Shown: positions 52,797 through 61,602 of the stretch, one piece after another | Layout of the letters: each line of letters opens with the position of its first letter | How positions within the stretch are numbered: the stretch's first letter is position 1 | NCBI RefSeq assembly: GCF_021538615.1 | Contig: NZ_JAJHIZ010000003.1 | Span: 3,968,001 to 4,032,000, forward strand | Source of the DNA: Niabella agricola | GTDB taxonomy: Bacteria > Bacteroidota > Bacteroidia > Chitinophagales > Chitinophagaceae | DNA: 64,000 nucleotides | Direction: 5' to 3' | Notes under the pieces: model-generated | The model's database searches: none | What the model was told of the DNA's origin: nothing | Seen by the model: only the letters and a program-made list of their open reading frames with translations | Made by a program: the position numbers and the translations under genes

Positions 52797-52860
52797 GCAA
52801 ACTGCAAAATTGAAGAGTAATGTTACATATTTTTTTTGATAAGCATAGCATTGGCTAAAA

Positions 52861-52880
52861 AATACTCCCTTGGGAGTATT
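52861..52880. promoter_or_regulatory. Operator-like palindrome between kinase and secreted-protein genes
   Basis: Arms AATACTCCC and GGGAGTATT (9 bp each) around TT. It lies 65 bp upstream of the kinase start and 120 bp upstream of the outer membrane gene at 53003. There is no T run, so it does not look like a terminator. Regulators with a LuxR-type helix-turn-helix bind such short dyads. Confidence 0.45.
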
Positions 52881-53002
52881 GCCGGAGCTGAGAATGCAGC
52901 GCATCTTTGAACTGCGGAACCGAGAAAGCTTAAAACAGCTTTTGAGTTGAATGCCATTGTGTAGCGCTGTTAAAAATCTCTTAACCATTTAAAAACATAC
53001 AA

Positions 53003-53614
53003 ATGAAATTAAACAGCAGTATACCTAAACAGGTAATGGCCGTCATTCTGCTATTTATCACTTTAACGGTACATGGACAAACGGAAAAAGGCAGGATTAC
53101 GATTGGGGGAAGCTCTGAATTAAGCTTCACCAACGGTAAGCAAAATTACACGATGGCCGGGGAACCCAGTGGCGATATACGTTTCAGGGAGTTCAATTTT
53201 AGTCCTTATGGCGGCTATTTTATAATGAAAGATCTGTTGTTGAGTTTCCAGGTGATGCTCAAGGCGTCCAAGACGACTACGGTGTACAGTAATGGTAATA
53301 CGGCGGAATCACGTACATCCGCTATGTCGCTTGGTCCAAACATCTGTTATTATTTGCCGGTTGGTACACAGCTAAGACCTTATGTGCAGGCTGGAGTTGT
53401 ATACGCATGGAGTGGTACAGGCGATGATACTAATAAGTTTTCCGGTTTTACGATGGGAGGCATTCTCGGCGGGGCCTATTTTATTAATAAACAGGCGGCT
53501 GTTGAACTGGGCCTGCGCTATGCGCACAGTGCTCTGAAAAATAAAGCAAATAAAGATCTGCGGTATAAAGAAAATTTGTTCGCGCCGATCATTGGGTTGA
53601 GTTTTTATTTTTAA
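53003..53614 (+). CDS. Outer membrane beta-barrel protein
   Basis: A 203-residue protein: signal peptide (A-V-I-L-L-F-I-T-L-T-V-H-G-Q) and an eight-strand-like barrel of OmpA/Ail type, with aromatic girdles and the C-terminal strand G-L-S-F-Y-F. No periplasmic OmpA domain. It is the first of four secreted proteins downstream of the NarL-type two-component system. The divergent position suggests regulation by that system. Confidence 0.8.
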   Translation: MKLNSSIPKQVMAVILLFITLTVHGQTEKGRITIGGSSELSFTNGKQNYTMAGEPSGDIRFREFNFSPYGGYFIMKDLLLSFQVMLKASKTTTVYSNGNTAESRTSAMSLGPNICYYLPVGTQLRPYVQAGVVYAWSGTGDDTNKFSGFTMGGILGGAYFINKQAAVELGLRYAHSALKNKANKDLRYKENLFAPIIGLSFYF

Positions 53615-53624
53615 AAATATAAAC

Positions 53625-54287
53625 ATGAAAAAACACAAATGGATCTGGATTCTGCTTTTGACCCTGGTTGTTCTTGCTGGCTGTAAGAAAAAAGAGGTTT
53701 CAAAAAAAGAAATACCGTTGTATGAAACAGATTTTAGTACAGATGACGGGCATTGGACTACTGGAAACCTGGGCACTGCCGGGGCATCCGCAGCCGTCAG
53801 CAATGGCTATTATGTCCTCAAAGGCGGCAGTGGGGGACGGGAGGTGTGGACGGGAAAGATCTTCTCCGGAACAACGGGGGGAGCAGCGCTTGAAGCCAGC
53901 GTGAAACTGAGTACCAATGGAGGGGCCAATGACGGTGCAGGAGGGTTGATCTGGGGATTGAAAAAAAAGGATGATAATGACCTGTATACCAGCTTTTACT
54001 TTGAGATAAGTTATGACGGTTATTACACCGTATGGGGATATCCTAATGGTTCCGAAAAACCGTATGTGATATACAGGGACTGGGTGTTGAATGGCGTGAT
54101 TCGCGAGAACGAGTTGAACAAGCTTCGTATTACACTGGTGAATAATGAGCTCCGGTTTTATATCAACGACCGGGAGCTGTTTGCGATGCCTTCACCAGGG
54201 AACAGTACACTTGATCAGCCGGGCTTTAAGATCCGGAAATACTCAACCATGCAGGTTGATTATTTTAAAGCGCTGCAGTTGCCCTGA
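53625..54287 (+). CDS. Lipoprotein with a lectin-like (concanavalin-type) fold
   Basis: A 220-residue lipoprotein with lipobox L-A-G-C (Cys about 21). The mature part is beta-rich and shows the pattern of a jelly-roll: T-D-D-G-H-W-T-T-G-N-L near residue 40, I-S-Y-D-G-Y-Y near 130, K-L-R-I-T-L-V-N-N-E-L-R-F-Y near 168 and G-F-K-I-R-K-Y near 205. This is the layout of LamG/DUF1080-like carbohydrate-binding domains; the identity is not certain. It lies 10 bp after the barrel gene. Confidence 0.65.
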   Translation: MKKHKWIWILLLTLVVLAGCKKKEVSKKEIPLYETDFSTDDGHWTTGNLGTAGASAAVSNGYYVLKGGSGGREVWTGKIFSGTTGGAALEASVKLSTNGGANDGAGGLIWGLKKKDDNDLYTSFYFEISYDGYYTVWGYPNGSEKPYVIYRDWVLNGVIRENELNKLRITLVNNELRFYINDRELFAMPSPGNSTLDQPGFKIRKYSTMQVDYFKALQLP

Positions 54288-54337
54288 TATCCCGGAAACC
54301 GGAGCGCATATGCCTAAACCTGATAAAATCAGCATCA

Positions 54338-55063
54338 ATGAAAAAGGTATTCTTATTGTGCGGCCTGTTATGCCTGCATTCTCTAAACACCCACGGACAG
54401 GATATGCTTACCGCAACGATCGCCAATATTGCTATTCATGATTTTCAGCGGGAGCGGATCCGTAGTGAATACGAACAGGGGAAAATCCTGCGGAAGAGTA
54501 GCCAAAACAGCAACGAAGTGCTAAAGGCGATCCGCCCGGGTCGTTCATTTTTATTTGAGCCGGATGCTGCTGTATCGGCTATCGTAAAGCGCTCTATTAT
54601 TGATGATCTCAAAAAGAAGAACCCGGGATCAGGTAATAACCTTGAAGTAGTGCTGAAGCGAAACAACCCTTTGCCGGCCTATGCCGGGTATCTAAAAAAT
54701 ATCGGGTTGGATGTGCAGCATAATTATGCAGATGCCTTTAGTGCGTATTTGTTGGGGATGTGGCGCATTGCCAACGGGCAGCATATTGATCCTTCTGCAA
54801 TGCAGATTAATGCCGTGCGGAATCAGGTTGCATGCATTATCGATGTTGCCGGTTGGTCGCACCGGAAAAAACAGGAAGCTGCGGAGTACCTGCTCTATGA
54901 TCTCGTCTTTGCAAATGAACCATATGAAGGTGCGCGCAGGGCCGGAAATAAAATGCAGCAGCTGCAGGATTCGGATATGGTATATTACCGGTTCTTAAGG
55001 CAACATAAAATGGATTTGAGAAAAATGACGGTTACCAGGAATGGTCTGGTTTCAACAAATTAA
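54338..55063 (+). CDS. Secreted protein of unknown function (DUF6683-like)
   Basis: A 241-residue protein with a signal peptide (M-K-K-V-F-L-L-C-G-L-L-C-L-H-S-L-N-T-H-G-Q). It is helix-rich, and contains N-Y-A-D-A-F-S-A-Y near residue 135 and A-E-Y-L-L-Y-D-L near 190. I associate this with the DUF6683 family, with low certainty. No catalytic motif. The next gene starts 40 bp downstream and the preceding gene ends 50 bp upstream, on the same strand. Confidence 0.55.
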   Translation: MKKVFLLCGLLCLHSLNTHGQDMLTATIANIAIHDFQRERIRSEYEQGKILRKSSQNSNEVLKAIRPGRSFLFEPDAAVSAIVKRSIIDDLKKKNPGSGNNLEVVLKRNNPLPAYAGYLKNIGLDVQHNYADAFSAYLLGMWRIANGQHIDPSAMQINAVRNQVACIIDVAGWSHRKKQEAAEYLLYDLVFANEPYEGARRAGNKMQQLQDSDMVYYRFLRQHKMDLRKMTVTRNGLVSTN

Positions 55064-55103
55064 TGCTTCGTCGGATACAAGAAGTGAGTATAAAACGGGA
55101 AAG

Positions 55104-55409
55104 ATGCGTATAACAAAAATACTGCTGTGTCTGTTGCTGTCAGGTGCCGGCCTGCGGGTGGAGGCACAGGACCTGGCACGGAAACAACGAAGTCTGGAAG
55201 CAGCGGTTAAAGCCGCCTTCAGGAAAAAGCAGGTAACCCCCAAAGAGTATTATAAATTGCTGGAAGAGCAGGACGTGATCCGCAAAACGATTGAGCGGTC
55301 AAAGGCCGATGATTATTTGAGCCCGAAAGAGCAAAATGATATTTACGGGAAACTGCAGCGCGCTGAAAAACGGTTGCGTAAATATAAAACCAACCGGGAA
55401 GTGTATTAA
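55104..55409 (+). CDS. Small secreted helical hypothetical protein
   Basis: A 101-residue protein with a signal peptide (I-L-L-C-L-L-L-S-G-A-G-L-R-V-E-A-Q). The rest is strongly charged and helical (R-K-Q-R-S-L-E-A-A-V-K-A-A-F-R-K-K), with a repeated E-x-x-D-V/I-x-x-K-I pattern. ATG 55104 is preferred over an ORF opening at 55041 inside the previous gene. It is the last gene of the group and no family is recognised. Confidence 0.6.
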   Translation: MRITKILLCLLLSGAGLRVEAQDLARKQRSLEAAVKAAFRKKQVTPKEYYKLLEEQDVIRKTIERSKADDYLSPKEQNDIYGKLQRAEKRLRKYKTNREVY

Positions 55410-55545
55410 CCTGCATTTGCCAGTCGGAATCCTCCTTCTATGCATCTTTATGCAGTTGCTGCGCCGGCTGACTGAATCAGAAAAATCTTCGGTGTTTCGG
55501 CGCCTCTGTGGCATAAATGAGCATAAAATGCACTAACTTCATTTA

Positions 55546-57093
55546 ATGTTGGTGAAGATCAATGGCAGTGCTGTTTATGGAGTGGAGGCCATACCCATCA
55601 TTATAGAAGTTAACTGGATGCCTTCTGGTAAAGATCCTATGATTGTTGGCCTTCCGGACAGTGCTGTAAAAGAAAGCTGGCAACGGGTGGAAAGCACCAT
55701 TAAGACCAATGGCTATGAGATGCCCCGGACCAAGGTTGTAGTAAACCTTGCACCTGCTGATATCAAAAAGAGTGGGGCGGCATTTGATTTGCCAATTGCC
55801 ATCGGCTTGTTGGCTGCAACAGAACAACTGAAGGCCAGGGAGGCATTAGCGGACTATGTAATTATGGGCGAGCTCAGCCTTGATGGCGCCCTCCGTTCCG
55901 TAAAAGGGGCGTTACCGATTGCCATCCAGGCACGTAAACAGGGCTTTAAAGGATTGATCGTACCGGAAGTAAATGCCCGTGAGGCCGGCATGGTTAATAA
56001 TCTGAATGTATATGGAGCGGCGCATATACAGGAAGTCTTGAATTTTTTTGAAAACGGAGAGCAGGGCTTAAGCCCGGTGGTGGTTAACACCCGGGATGAG
56101 TTTTTTAATTCGCAATATGATTTTGATATTGATTTCTCAGATGTAAAGGGCCAGGAAAACATCAAACGGGCGTTAGAGATTGCAGCTGCAGGCGGGCACA
56201 ACGCGCTGCTGATCGGCCCTCCCGGAGCGGGAAAGACGATGCTGGCCAAACGGCTACCCACAATCCTTCCACCGCTTACGCTGCAGGAAGCGCTGGAGAC
56301 AACAAAAATTCATTCCGTAGCCGGGAAGCTCCCGGAGAATGCCACACTGATCTCAAAACGGCCATTCCGGTCGCCTCATCATACCATTTCTGATGTAGCC
56401 CTGGTAGGCGGTGGTAGTACGCCACAGCCGGGCGAGATTTCGCTGGCACACAACGGGGTATTGTTTCTGGATGAGCTTCCGGAGTTTAAGCGATCCGTTT
56501 TAGAAGTAATGCGTCAGCCTATGGAAGAGCGGAAGGTAACGATATCCCGCGCCCGGATCGCGGTTGACTTCCCTGCAAGTTTTATGCTGATGGCTTCGAT
56601 GAACCCCTGTCCCTGCGGGTTTCATAATCACCCGGAGCGAGCCTGTACCTGTCCTCCGGGAGCGGTTCAAAAATACCTCAACCGAATTTCCGGTCCTTTG
56701 CTGGACCGCATCGATCTGCATGTGGAGGTAACGCCGGTTCCATTCAGTGAATTATCCTCAGCACGTGGCGAAAAAACTTCCGGGGTAATCCGGGAAGCGG
56801 TAATCCGTGCCCGGGAAATCCAGCTGGTCCGATTTGAGGAAACGCCCGGCATTTACTGCAATGCGCAAATGAACAGCAAGCAGTTAAAAGAGATCTGTGT
56901 TATTGACAATGTTGGGCAAGTGTTGCTGAAACGGGCAATGGAAAAACTGGGTCTTTCGGCCCGGGCTTATGACCGCATTTTAAAAGTGGCGCGCACGATA
57001 GCCGATCTTGAAGGTGTGCCGGAGATCCGTCCGGAGTTTCTCGCCGAGGCGATTCAATACCGCAGCCTTGACCGGGAAAGCTGGGCGGGGTAA
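55546..57093 (+). CDS. comM: YifB/ComM-family magnesium-chelatase-like AAA+ ATPase
   Basis: A 515-residue AAA+ protein. An N-terminal ChlI-like domain (residues 20-150) precedes the ATPase core: Walker A G-P-P-G-A-G-K-T near residue 222, the Walker B region V-L-F-L-D-E-L-P near 305, and a C-terminal domain with C-P-C-G-F and C-T-C-P near 350 (zinc site). In Haemophilus and Vibrio, ComM is a helicase-like protein that extends heteroduplex in natural transformation. Whether it is so here is not known. Confidence 0.92.
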   Translation: MLVKINGSAVYGVEAIPIIIEVNWMPSGKDPMIVGLPDSAVKESWQRVESTIKTNGYEMPRTKVVVNLAPADIKKSGAAFDLPIAIGLLAATEQLKAREALADYVIMGELSLDGALRSVKGALPIAIQARKQGFKGLIVPEVNAREAGMVNNLNVYGAAHIQEVLNFFENGEQGLSPVVVNTRDEFFNSQYDFDIDFSDVKGQENIKRALEIAAAGGHNALLIGPPGAGKTMLAKRLPTILPPLTLQEALETTKIHSVAGKLPENATLISKRPFRSPHHTISDVALVGGGSTPQPGEISLAHNGVLFLDELPEFKRSVLEVMRQPMEERKVTISRARIAVDFPASFMLMASMNPCPCGFHNHPERACTCPPGAVQKYLNRISGPLLDRIDLHVEVTPVPFSELSSARGEKTSGVIREAVIRAREIQLVRFEETPGIYCNAQMNSKQLKEICVIDNVGQVLLKRAMEKLGLSARAYDRILKVARTIADLEGVPEIRPEFLAEAIQYRSLDRESWAG

Positions 57094-57251
57094 GGATCGG
57101 CGCTTAGATCAGCGTTACGGTTTTGATATTAAAATTTGTAAAGTACAAATAACCGGCCAACACTATACCCGCCTCTTAAAACTGCCCGGAAACCTGTCAT
57201 TGATTTTTGAGGCCTGTATCAGGGTTGATTATATTTCGTGGCAGGATGCAT

Positions 57252-57596
57252 TTATTGCCCGTCTGCCGGTTCGGCTGTGCCGGAGAGCTGCTCTGCATTG
57301 CCGACGGCATCGTTGCGGATGAGTTTGGTGATCTTTTTTTGAAGATCCCGGATCTTTTTGTATAAAACAATAATGGTAAGGAATAAAAAAAGAAACGTAA
57401 AATAAAAGAGCAGGTCCACCCCCCGGTTTACCCCCACCAGGTGGGCAATCGCCGTCAGCTCGTCCGGGAACACGATGATGAATACGCACGCAAGAAAAAG
57501 TAATAGGATGAGTAATTTGTTGGGCTTGAAAATACTGGTGATATACAGGGTCATCAGCGAAACGCAAACGATCAATATGATTTGAATACTGTTCAT
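57252..57596 (-). CDS. DUF2304 membrane protein
   Basis: A 114-residue protein with three membrane segments (I-I-L-I-V-C-V-S-L-M-T-L-Y-I, L-L-I-L-L-L-F-L-A-C-V-F-I-I, L-L-F-Y-F-T-F-L-F-L-F-L-T-I-I) followed by a basic tail. The G-V-N-R-G-x-D-L-L-F-Y motif near residue 60 is the DUF2304 signature. Such proteins lie next to GT2 genes, probably as membrane partners. The start overlaps the GT2 stop (TAATG). Confidence 0.85.
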   Translation of the reverse strand: MNSIQIILIVCVSLMTLYITSIFKPNKLLILLLFLACVFIIVFPDELTAIAHLVGVNRGVDLLFYFTFLFLFLTIIVLYKKIRDLQKKITKLIRNDAVGNAEQLSGTAEPADGQ

Positions 57597-58285
57597 TATT
57601 TAAAAAATTTATTGATCAATATCTGCCGCAGGATTTTAACACTGTCCAGGTTTTGCTGTCCTTTTTGAAGCGAATAACTGGTGTATGCGATCACTACGGG
57701 GAATTCGGCATAGGCCAGTTTGCACGCTTTAATCTGTATTAAGATTTCCGTGGCATGGGCCATGCCGTTTTCATTAAGATGAATCGCAGCGGCTGCTTTC
57801 CGGTTCATCACGCGAAATCCGTTGTGCGCATCGGTAAGAAAAAGTCCGGAAAAACAATAATTAACGACCCTTGCTATTTTTAGAAGCATGCCGCGGGTCC
57901 TGCTCATATTAAGCGCCTTTGTACCCAGGAACCGCGAACCCAGCACAATATCCAGGTTACCGGCTATAAGAAACTCAGTCATGGGTGTAATTTTTTCCGC
58001 AGGGTGTTGTCCGTCCGCGTCAAAAGTTACAAAATAGTTGCACCCCGGGAGCGTCTTTGCAAAATTTAGCCCGGTTTGAATGGCGGCTCCCTGGCCCAGG
58101 TTTACTGCATGGCGGAGATAATAAATGGGCAGGTCCCATACAACTTCCCTTGTGTTGTCTGAAGATCCATCATCCACAAGCACAATTACATATCGATAAG
58201 CCAACAGCTCATTGAGCGTTTCTCTGATGACCCCCGCTTCGTTAAATGTGGGAATCACCACGCAGATAGAACTGTTTAAAGACAT
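57596..58285 (-). CDS. GT2 glycosyltransferase (dolichyl/polyprenyl-phosphate mannose synthase type)
   Basis: A 229-residue GT-A enzyme. V-I-P-T-F-N-E-A-G near residue 10, the nucleotide site V-D-D-G-S-S-D near 37, and the metal-binding F-D-A-D-G-Q-H-P near 88 are complete, with S-R-F-L-G near 117. It probably transfers a hexose to a polyprenyl-phosphate at the membrane. Coupled to DUF2304 by overlapping TAATG, so the two form a transcription unit. Confidence 0.9.
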   Translation of the reverse strand: MSLNSSICVVIPTFNEAGVIRETLNELLAYRYVIVLVDDGSSDNTREVVWDLPIYYLRHAVNLGQGAAIQTGLNFAKTLPGCNYFVTFDADGQHPAEKITPMTEFLIAGNLDIVLGSRFLGTKALNMSRTRGMLLKIARVVNYCFSGLFLTDAHNGFRVMNRKAAAAIHLNENGMAHATEILIQIKACKLAYAEFPVVIAYTSYSLQKGQQNLDSVKILRQILINKFFK

Positions 58286-58348
58286 TCGCTATTAGTTTTA
58301 TTTTATATACAAAATTAGGCGATCTGTACAAGATTGTACCATTTGGGT

Positions 58349-58356
58349 TAATTTTG
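58349..58356 (+). promoter_or_regulatory. Candidate -7 element upstream of the TPR membrane protein
   Basis: TAATTTTG matches TAnnTTTG 74 bp upstream of ATG 58430. No good TTTG at the -33 position. Weak. Confidence 0.3.
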
Positions 58357-58429
58357 CCGCCATTAATTGCAGTCCACCAATCCATTAACCCGGCACCGGC
58401 AGCGTAAACCGGCAGGAAAGAAGGCTACT

Positions 58430-60499
58430 ATGACCAAAATAATTGAAGATCCGTTAAAAATGAAGAAACCTAAAAGTTTGATAATAGCCGGTGCGGCGTT
58501 GCTGGTTCTTTTAGTTCTTGCGTATGCCAACCATTTCGACAATGATTTTCATTTTGACGACAGTCATACCATCCAGGAGAATGTAGCCATCCGTAAACTT
58601 GGTAATATTCCTGAGTTCTTTACTAACCCCGATATGTTTAGCGCCAGTAGCAACCACAGAGGCCTGCGCCCGTTGGTAACCACCTCGTTGGCCATTGATT
58701 ACTGGTTGGGTGGCGGTTTGCACCCGTTCATGTTTCAGCTTTCCACATTCCTTTGGCATATCGGGTTGTGTATTATGTTGTTTTTTATGTACCGGAGGTT
58801 GATCGGGAAGGTCAACACCCATAAGTGGGTGCCATTTATCGCTTTGATGGGTGCGGGCTGGTTTGGCCTGCATACGGTTGTTGCAGAAACCATCAATTAT
58901 ATCATTTCCAGGTCGGATGTGCAATCTACATTCTTTATTGTAGCTTCCTTTTTGACGTATGTGGCCTACCCTGAGAAAAGAAAGTATGGATTATATATCC
59001 TGCTGGCAGTATTGGGTGTCTTTGCCAAAGAAACGGTTCCGGTATTGCCTATCCTTTTGTTCTTCTATTTACTGCTTTTCGAAAACGGGTTTTCGTTGTA
59101 TGATCTCTTCAGGCGCTCAAACATCAAAAAGGTGCTGGCTTGCATCTGGTCTTTGCTGCCGCTGATTGTGGTTGTAGCGGGGGTTCAGCTATATACGCTT
59201 TCCCGGATGTCACAGGCTTCTGCATCACATGGAATGTCGAATCCCCTGGGGTATAACCTGCTTACGCAGACCTATGTTTGGTTGCATTATTTCCGGTCAT
59301 TCTTTTTACCGTTTGATCTCAGCGCGGATACGGATCTGGGAGTGATTACCAATCCGCTCGATTGGCGTATTATTGCAGGGATATTGTTTGTTACCACGTT
59401 AATCGTTACCATTTTTAAAACATCCCGCAGAAGTGAAACCCGGCCCATAGCCTTCGGACTGATCTGGTTTGCTGCATCGTTACTGCCTACTTCCCTTGTG
59501 CCTTTTGCAGAGGTGATGAATGACCACCGGATGTATTTCGCCTTTGTGGGACTTACCTTAAGTGTCGTTACTACCCTGGGACTTTTGGTTATTAAGCGGG
59601 AGGCATACTTTACCAGGAATAAGCATTACCGGTTCCTCATCGTTGCGGCGTTTTTGGTGATTGCTGTGAATGCATTTGGCGTGTATAAACGCAACCAGGT
59701 ATGGGATAATGAAGAAACTCTCTGGAAAGATGTAACAGAAAAAAGTCCCAATAACGGAAGAGGATGGATGAACTACGGACTAACACTGATGGCAAAAGGC
59801 GATTACAAGCGAGCTGTGGCGATCTTTACTAAAGCAAGAGATCTCAATTCCGGGTATAGCACTGTATACGTCAATCTTGGCATTGCGTATGGAGGATTGA
59901 AGTTGCACAACAAGGCGATAGAAAATTTTTCAACAGCCCTGCTACTGGCACCCGGCGACGATGTGGGCTACAGCTATTTTGCCCGCTATTTCCTGGAGCA
60001 GAACCGTTTTGAAGATGCCAAAAACATGGCAGAAAGGGCTTTGGCAATCAACAGTCGTTCATATATGGCCTACGAGGTATTGATGGGAGCCTTACAGGGG
60101 CTGAGCAGGTGGGATCAGTTAAAGCAGACGGCAGCGGCAGCGCTTCAGTTAAATCCGGAGGATCCGAAGGCCCTGCAATACCTGCAGGCAGCTCAACAGC
60201 GTAAAACAGTTACGCCACTCCCTAAAGATGTCACAAATGCCGTTTCGGTAATCAATTATATCAATATCAGCCTGGAGCAGTATAACGAGGGCGAGTATGA
60301 AGCGTGTATCAATACCTGTAAACAAGCGCTGTCTCTGGACCCGAACAATGCCGACGCGTATAACAATATCTGTGCAGCTTACAATATGCTAAAGCAATGG
60401 GATAAGGCACGTGAAGCCTGTACAAAGGCCCTGCAGCTGAATCCCGGGCACCCCAATGCCCCGGCTAATTTGAAATGGGCGATTGAGCAAAAATTGTAG
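58430..60499 (+). CDS. Multi-pass membrane protein with TPR repeats (TMTC/PMT-like)
   Basis: A 689-residue protein. The N-terminal half has about ten membrane helices with F-D-D-S-H-T-I-Q near residue 40; this D-D motif on the first extracytoplasmic loop is typical of GT-C lipid-dependent glycosyltransferases such as TMTC and PMT. The C-terminal part (from about 450) holds several TPR repeats (N-N-G-R-G-W-M-N-Y-G, N-L-G-I-A-Y, N-A-D-A-Y-N-N-I-C-A-A-Y). The ORF opens at TTG 58367; ATG 58430 is preferred. It may transfer a sugar from a polyprenyl carrier, perhaps the one made by the adjacent GT2 enzyme. Confidence 0.8.
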   Translation: MTKIIEDPLKMKKPKSLIIAGAALLVLLVLAYANHFDNDFHFDDSHTIQENVAIRKLGNIPEFFTNPDMFSASSNHRGLRPLVTTSLAIDYWLGGGLHPFMFQLSTFLWHIGLCIMLFFMYRRLIGKVNTHKWVPFIALMGAGWFGLHTVVAETINYIISRSDVQSTFFIVASFLTYVAYPEKRKYGLYILLAVLGVFAKETVPVLPILLFFYLLLFENGFSLYDLFRRSNIKKVLACIWSLLPLIVVVAGVQLYTLSRMSQASASHGMSNPLGYNLLTQTYVWLHYFRSFFLPFDLSADTDLGVITNPLDWRIIAGILFVTTLIVTIFKTSRRSETRPIAFGLIWFAASLLPTSLVPFAEVMNDHRMYFAFVGLTLSVVTTLGLLVIKREAYFTRNKHYRFLIVAAFLVIAVNAFGVYKRNQVWDNEETLWKDVTEKSPNNGRGWMNYGLTLMAKGDYKRAVAIFTKARDLNSGYSTVYVNLGIAYGGLKLHNKAIENFSTALLLAPGDDVGYSYFARYFLEQNRFEDAKNMAERALAINSRSYMAYEVLMGALQGLSRWDQLKQTAAAALQLNPEDPKALQYLQAAQQRKTVTPLPKDVTNAVSVINYINISLEQYNEGEYEACINTCKQALSLDPNNADAYNNICAAYNMLKQWDKAREACTKALQLNPGHPNAPANLKWAIEQKL

Positions 60500-60502
60500 T
60501 GC

Positions 60503-61303
60503 CTAAACCTTATTGTCGCTCAGTCCTCTGCTGTAAAGCTTTGCAATCAGCCCCCCCAATGTCTGGCCCCAAACGGATTGTAATACCGCCTGTTCTTCTT
60601 GCTGGCGCTTTCCTATTTTAATCTGGTTAGTGGTTTCAGAATCGATATGGATCCGGTGCTGAACCAGCCTTTTATTGATAAAAATAAAAGCGCCTTCCTG
60701 TTTAGCAAGGGTGAGCCAGGCCACCCAGTCCAAAACGCAGGTATACTGCGGCGAGAACTGCATTCCGTTAATGTGCTGCCGGTCGAGCGTTACAGAAGGG
60801 CAGCAAATGGAATTACCCAGTGCCAGAACCGACTTTTTAACGAATGGACTCCGGATGGCCTGTTTCAAATGGAACGGGAGCAACAGTGCGTCTTTTACAA
60901 CCGCATTGAGTGAGTTTTTTCGCTTTTGGCCGTTGACAAGGTCATCGTAATCCGTAAACACCATCAGCGGTTTTTTGTTTTGAAACCGCTCTAGTTTAAT
61001 AAGCACTTCTTTTGCAAAATCCCGGTTGTAGATATCATCCTGGTGCGCGATGGTCACATACCGGGTGGTGGCCTGGTTCATCGCAAAGTTCCAGTCGCCT
61101 GCAATGGAACTGGCTGCATCCGAAACAAAATAGGGAACCTGGTACCGGGCAGCGGTGGTTTTTATGTAATCAGAAGGGGTGGATGTCGCAATCAGGATAT
61201 GGGTTGGAACGGTTTGCTCTAACAAGCTTTCGATGCATCTGGTCAGGTGCGGTGAATCTTTGTATGCCGGTACTACAAATGTGTGCTCTTTAGCTGAAAT
61301 CAT
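60503..61303 (-). CDS. GT2 glycosyltransferase
   Basis: A 266-residue GT-A enzyme. V-P-A-Y-K-D-S-P near residue 12 begins the fold and A-H-Q-D-D-I-Y-N (metal-binding D-x-D equivalent) lies near 87; C-V-L-D-W-V-A-W-L follows near 197. Convergent with the TPR membrane protein gene, three bases apart. Likely a cell-surface polysaccharide or glycoprotein enzyme. Confidence 0.87.
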   Translation of the reverse strand: MISAKEHTFVVPAYKDSPHLTRCIESLLEQTVPTHILIATSTPSDYIKTTAARYQVPYFVSDAASSIAGDWNFAMNQATTRYVTIAHQDDIYNRDFAKEVLIKLERFQNKKPLMVFTDYDDLVNGQKRKNSLNAVVKDALLLPFHLKQAIRSPFVKKSVLALGNSICCPSVTLDRQHINGMQFSPQYTCVLDWVAWLTLAKQEGAFIFINKRLVQHRIHIDSETTNQIKIGKRQQEEQAVLQSVWGQTLGGLIAKLYSRGLSDNKV

Positions 61304-61536
61304 ATTAATTATACAACGTTATCGAAATCGCAGTAGATCGCGTTTTTCTTTGCTGACTAGTCGGTATTATCAGATCAAAAATAAGCTCTCTGTAGTAAAT
61401 TGATCTGTTTTTTAATGCGGAAGAAAGGCGGTCAGGGCGTTGATGCTATAATTGAAGGGATGCGGAGTTTGTAGAATGCTTTTTACGATAAGGCATTATT
61501 AGCCAACTATTGGTGTTTTTTATTGTTTGTGTAAAT

Positions 61537-61565
61537 AAAAATTTCCCGGAATAAAGGAAATTTTT
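61537..61565. promoter_or_regulatory. Inverted repeat upstream of the ABC transporter
   Basis: Perfect 10-bp arms AAAAATTTCC (61537-61546) and GGAAATTTTT (61556-61565) around a 9-nt spacer. It ends 37 bp before the transporter start and adjoins TACTTTG, a near match to the -7 element, so it may be an operator. The gap 61304-61602 holds no gene. Confidence 0.45.
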
Positions 61566-61602
61566 ACTTTGGGATTATTTTTATAAAAATATACTTAGTC
61601 AT

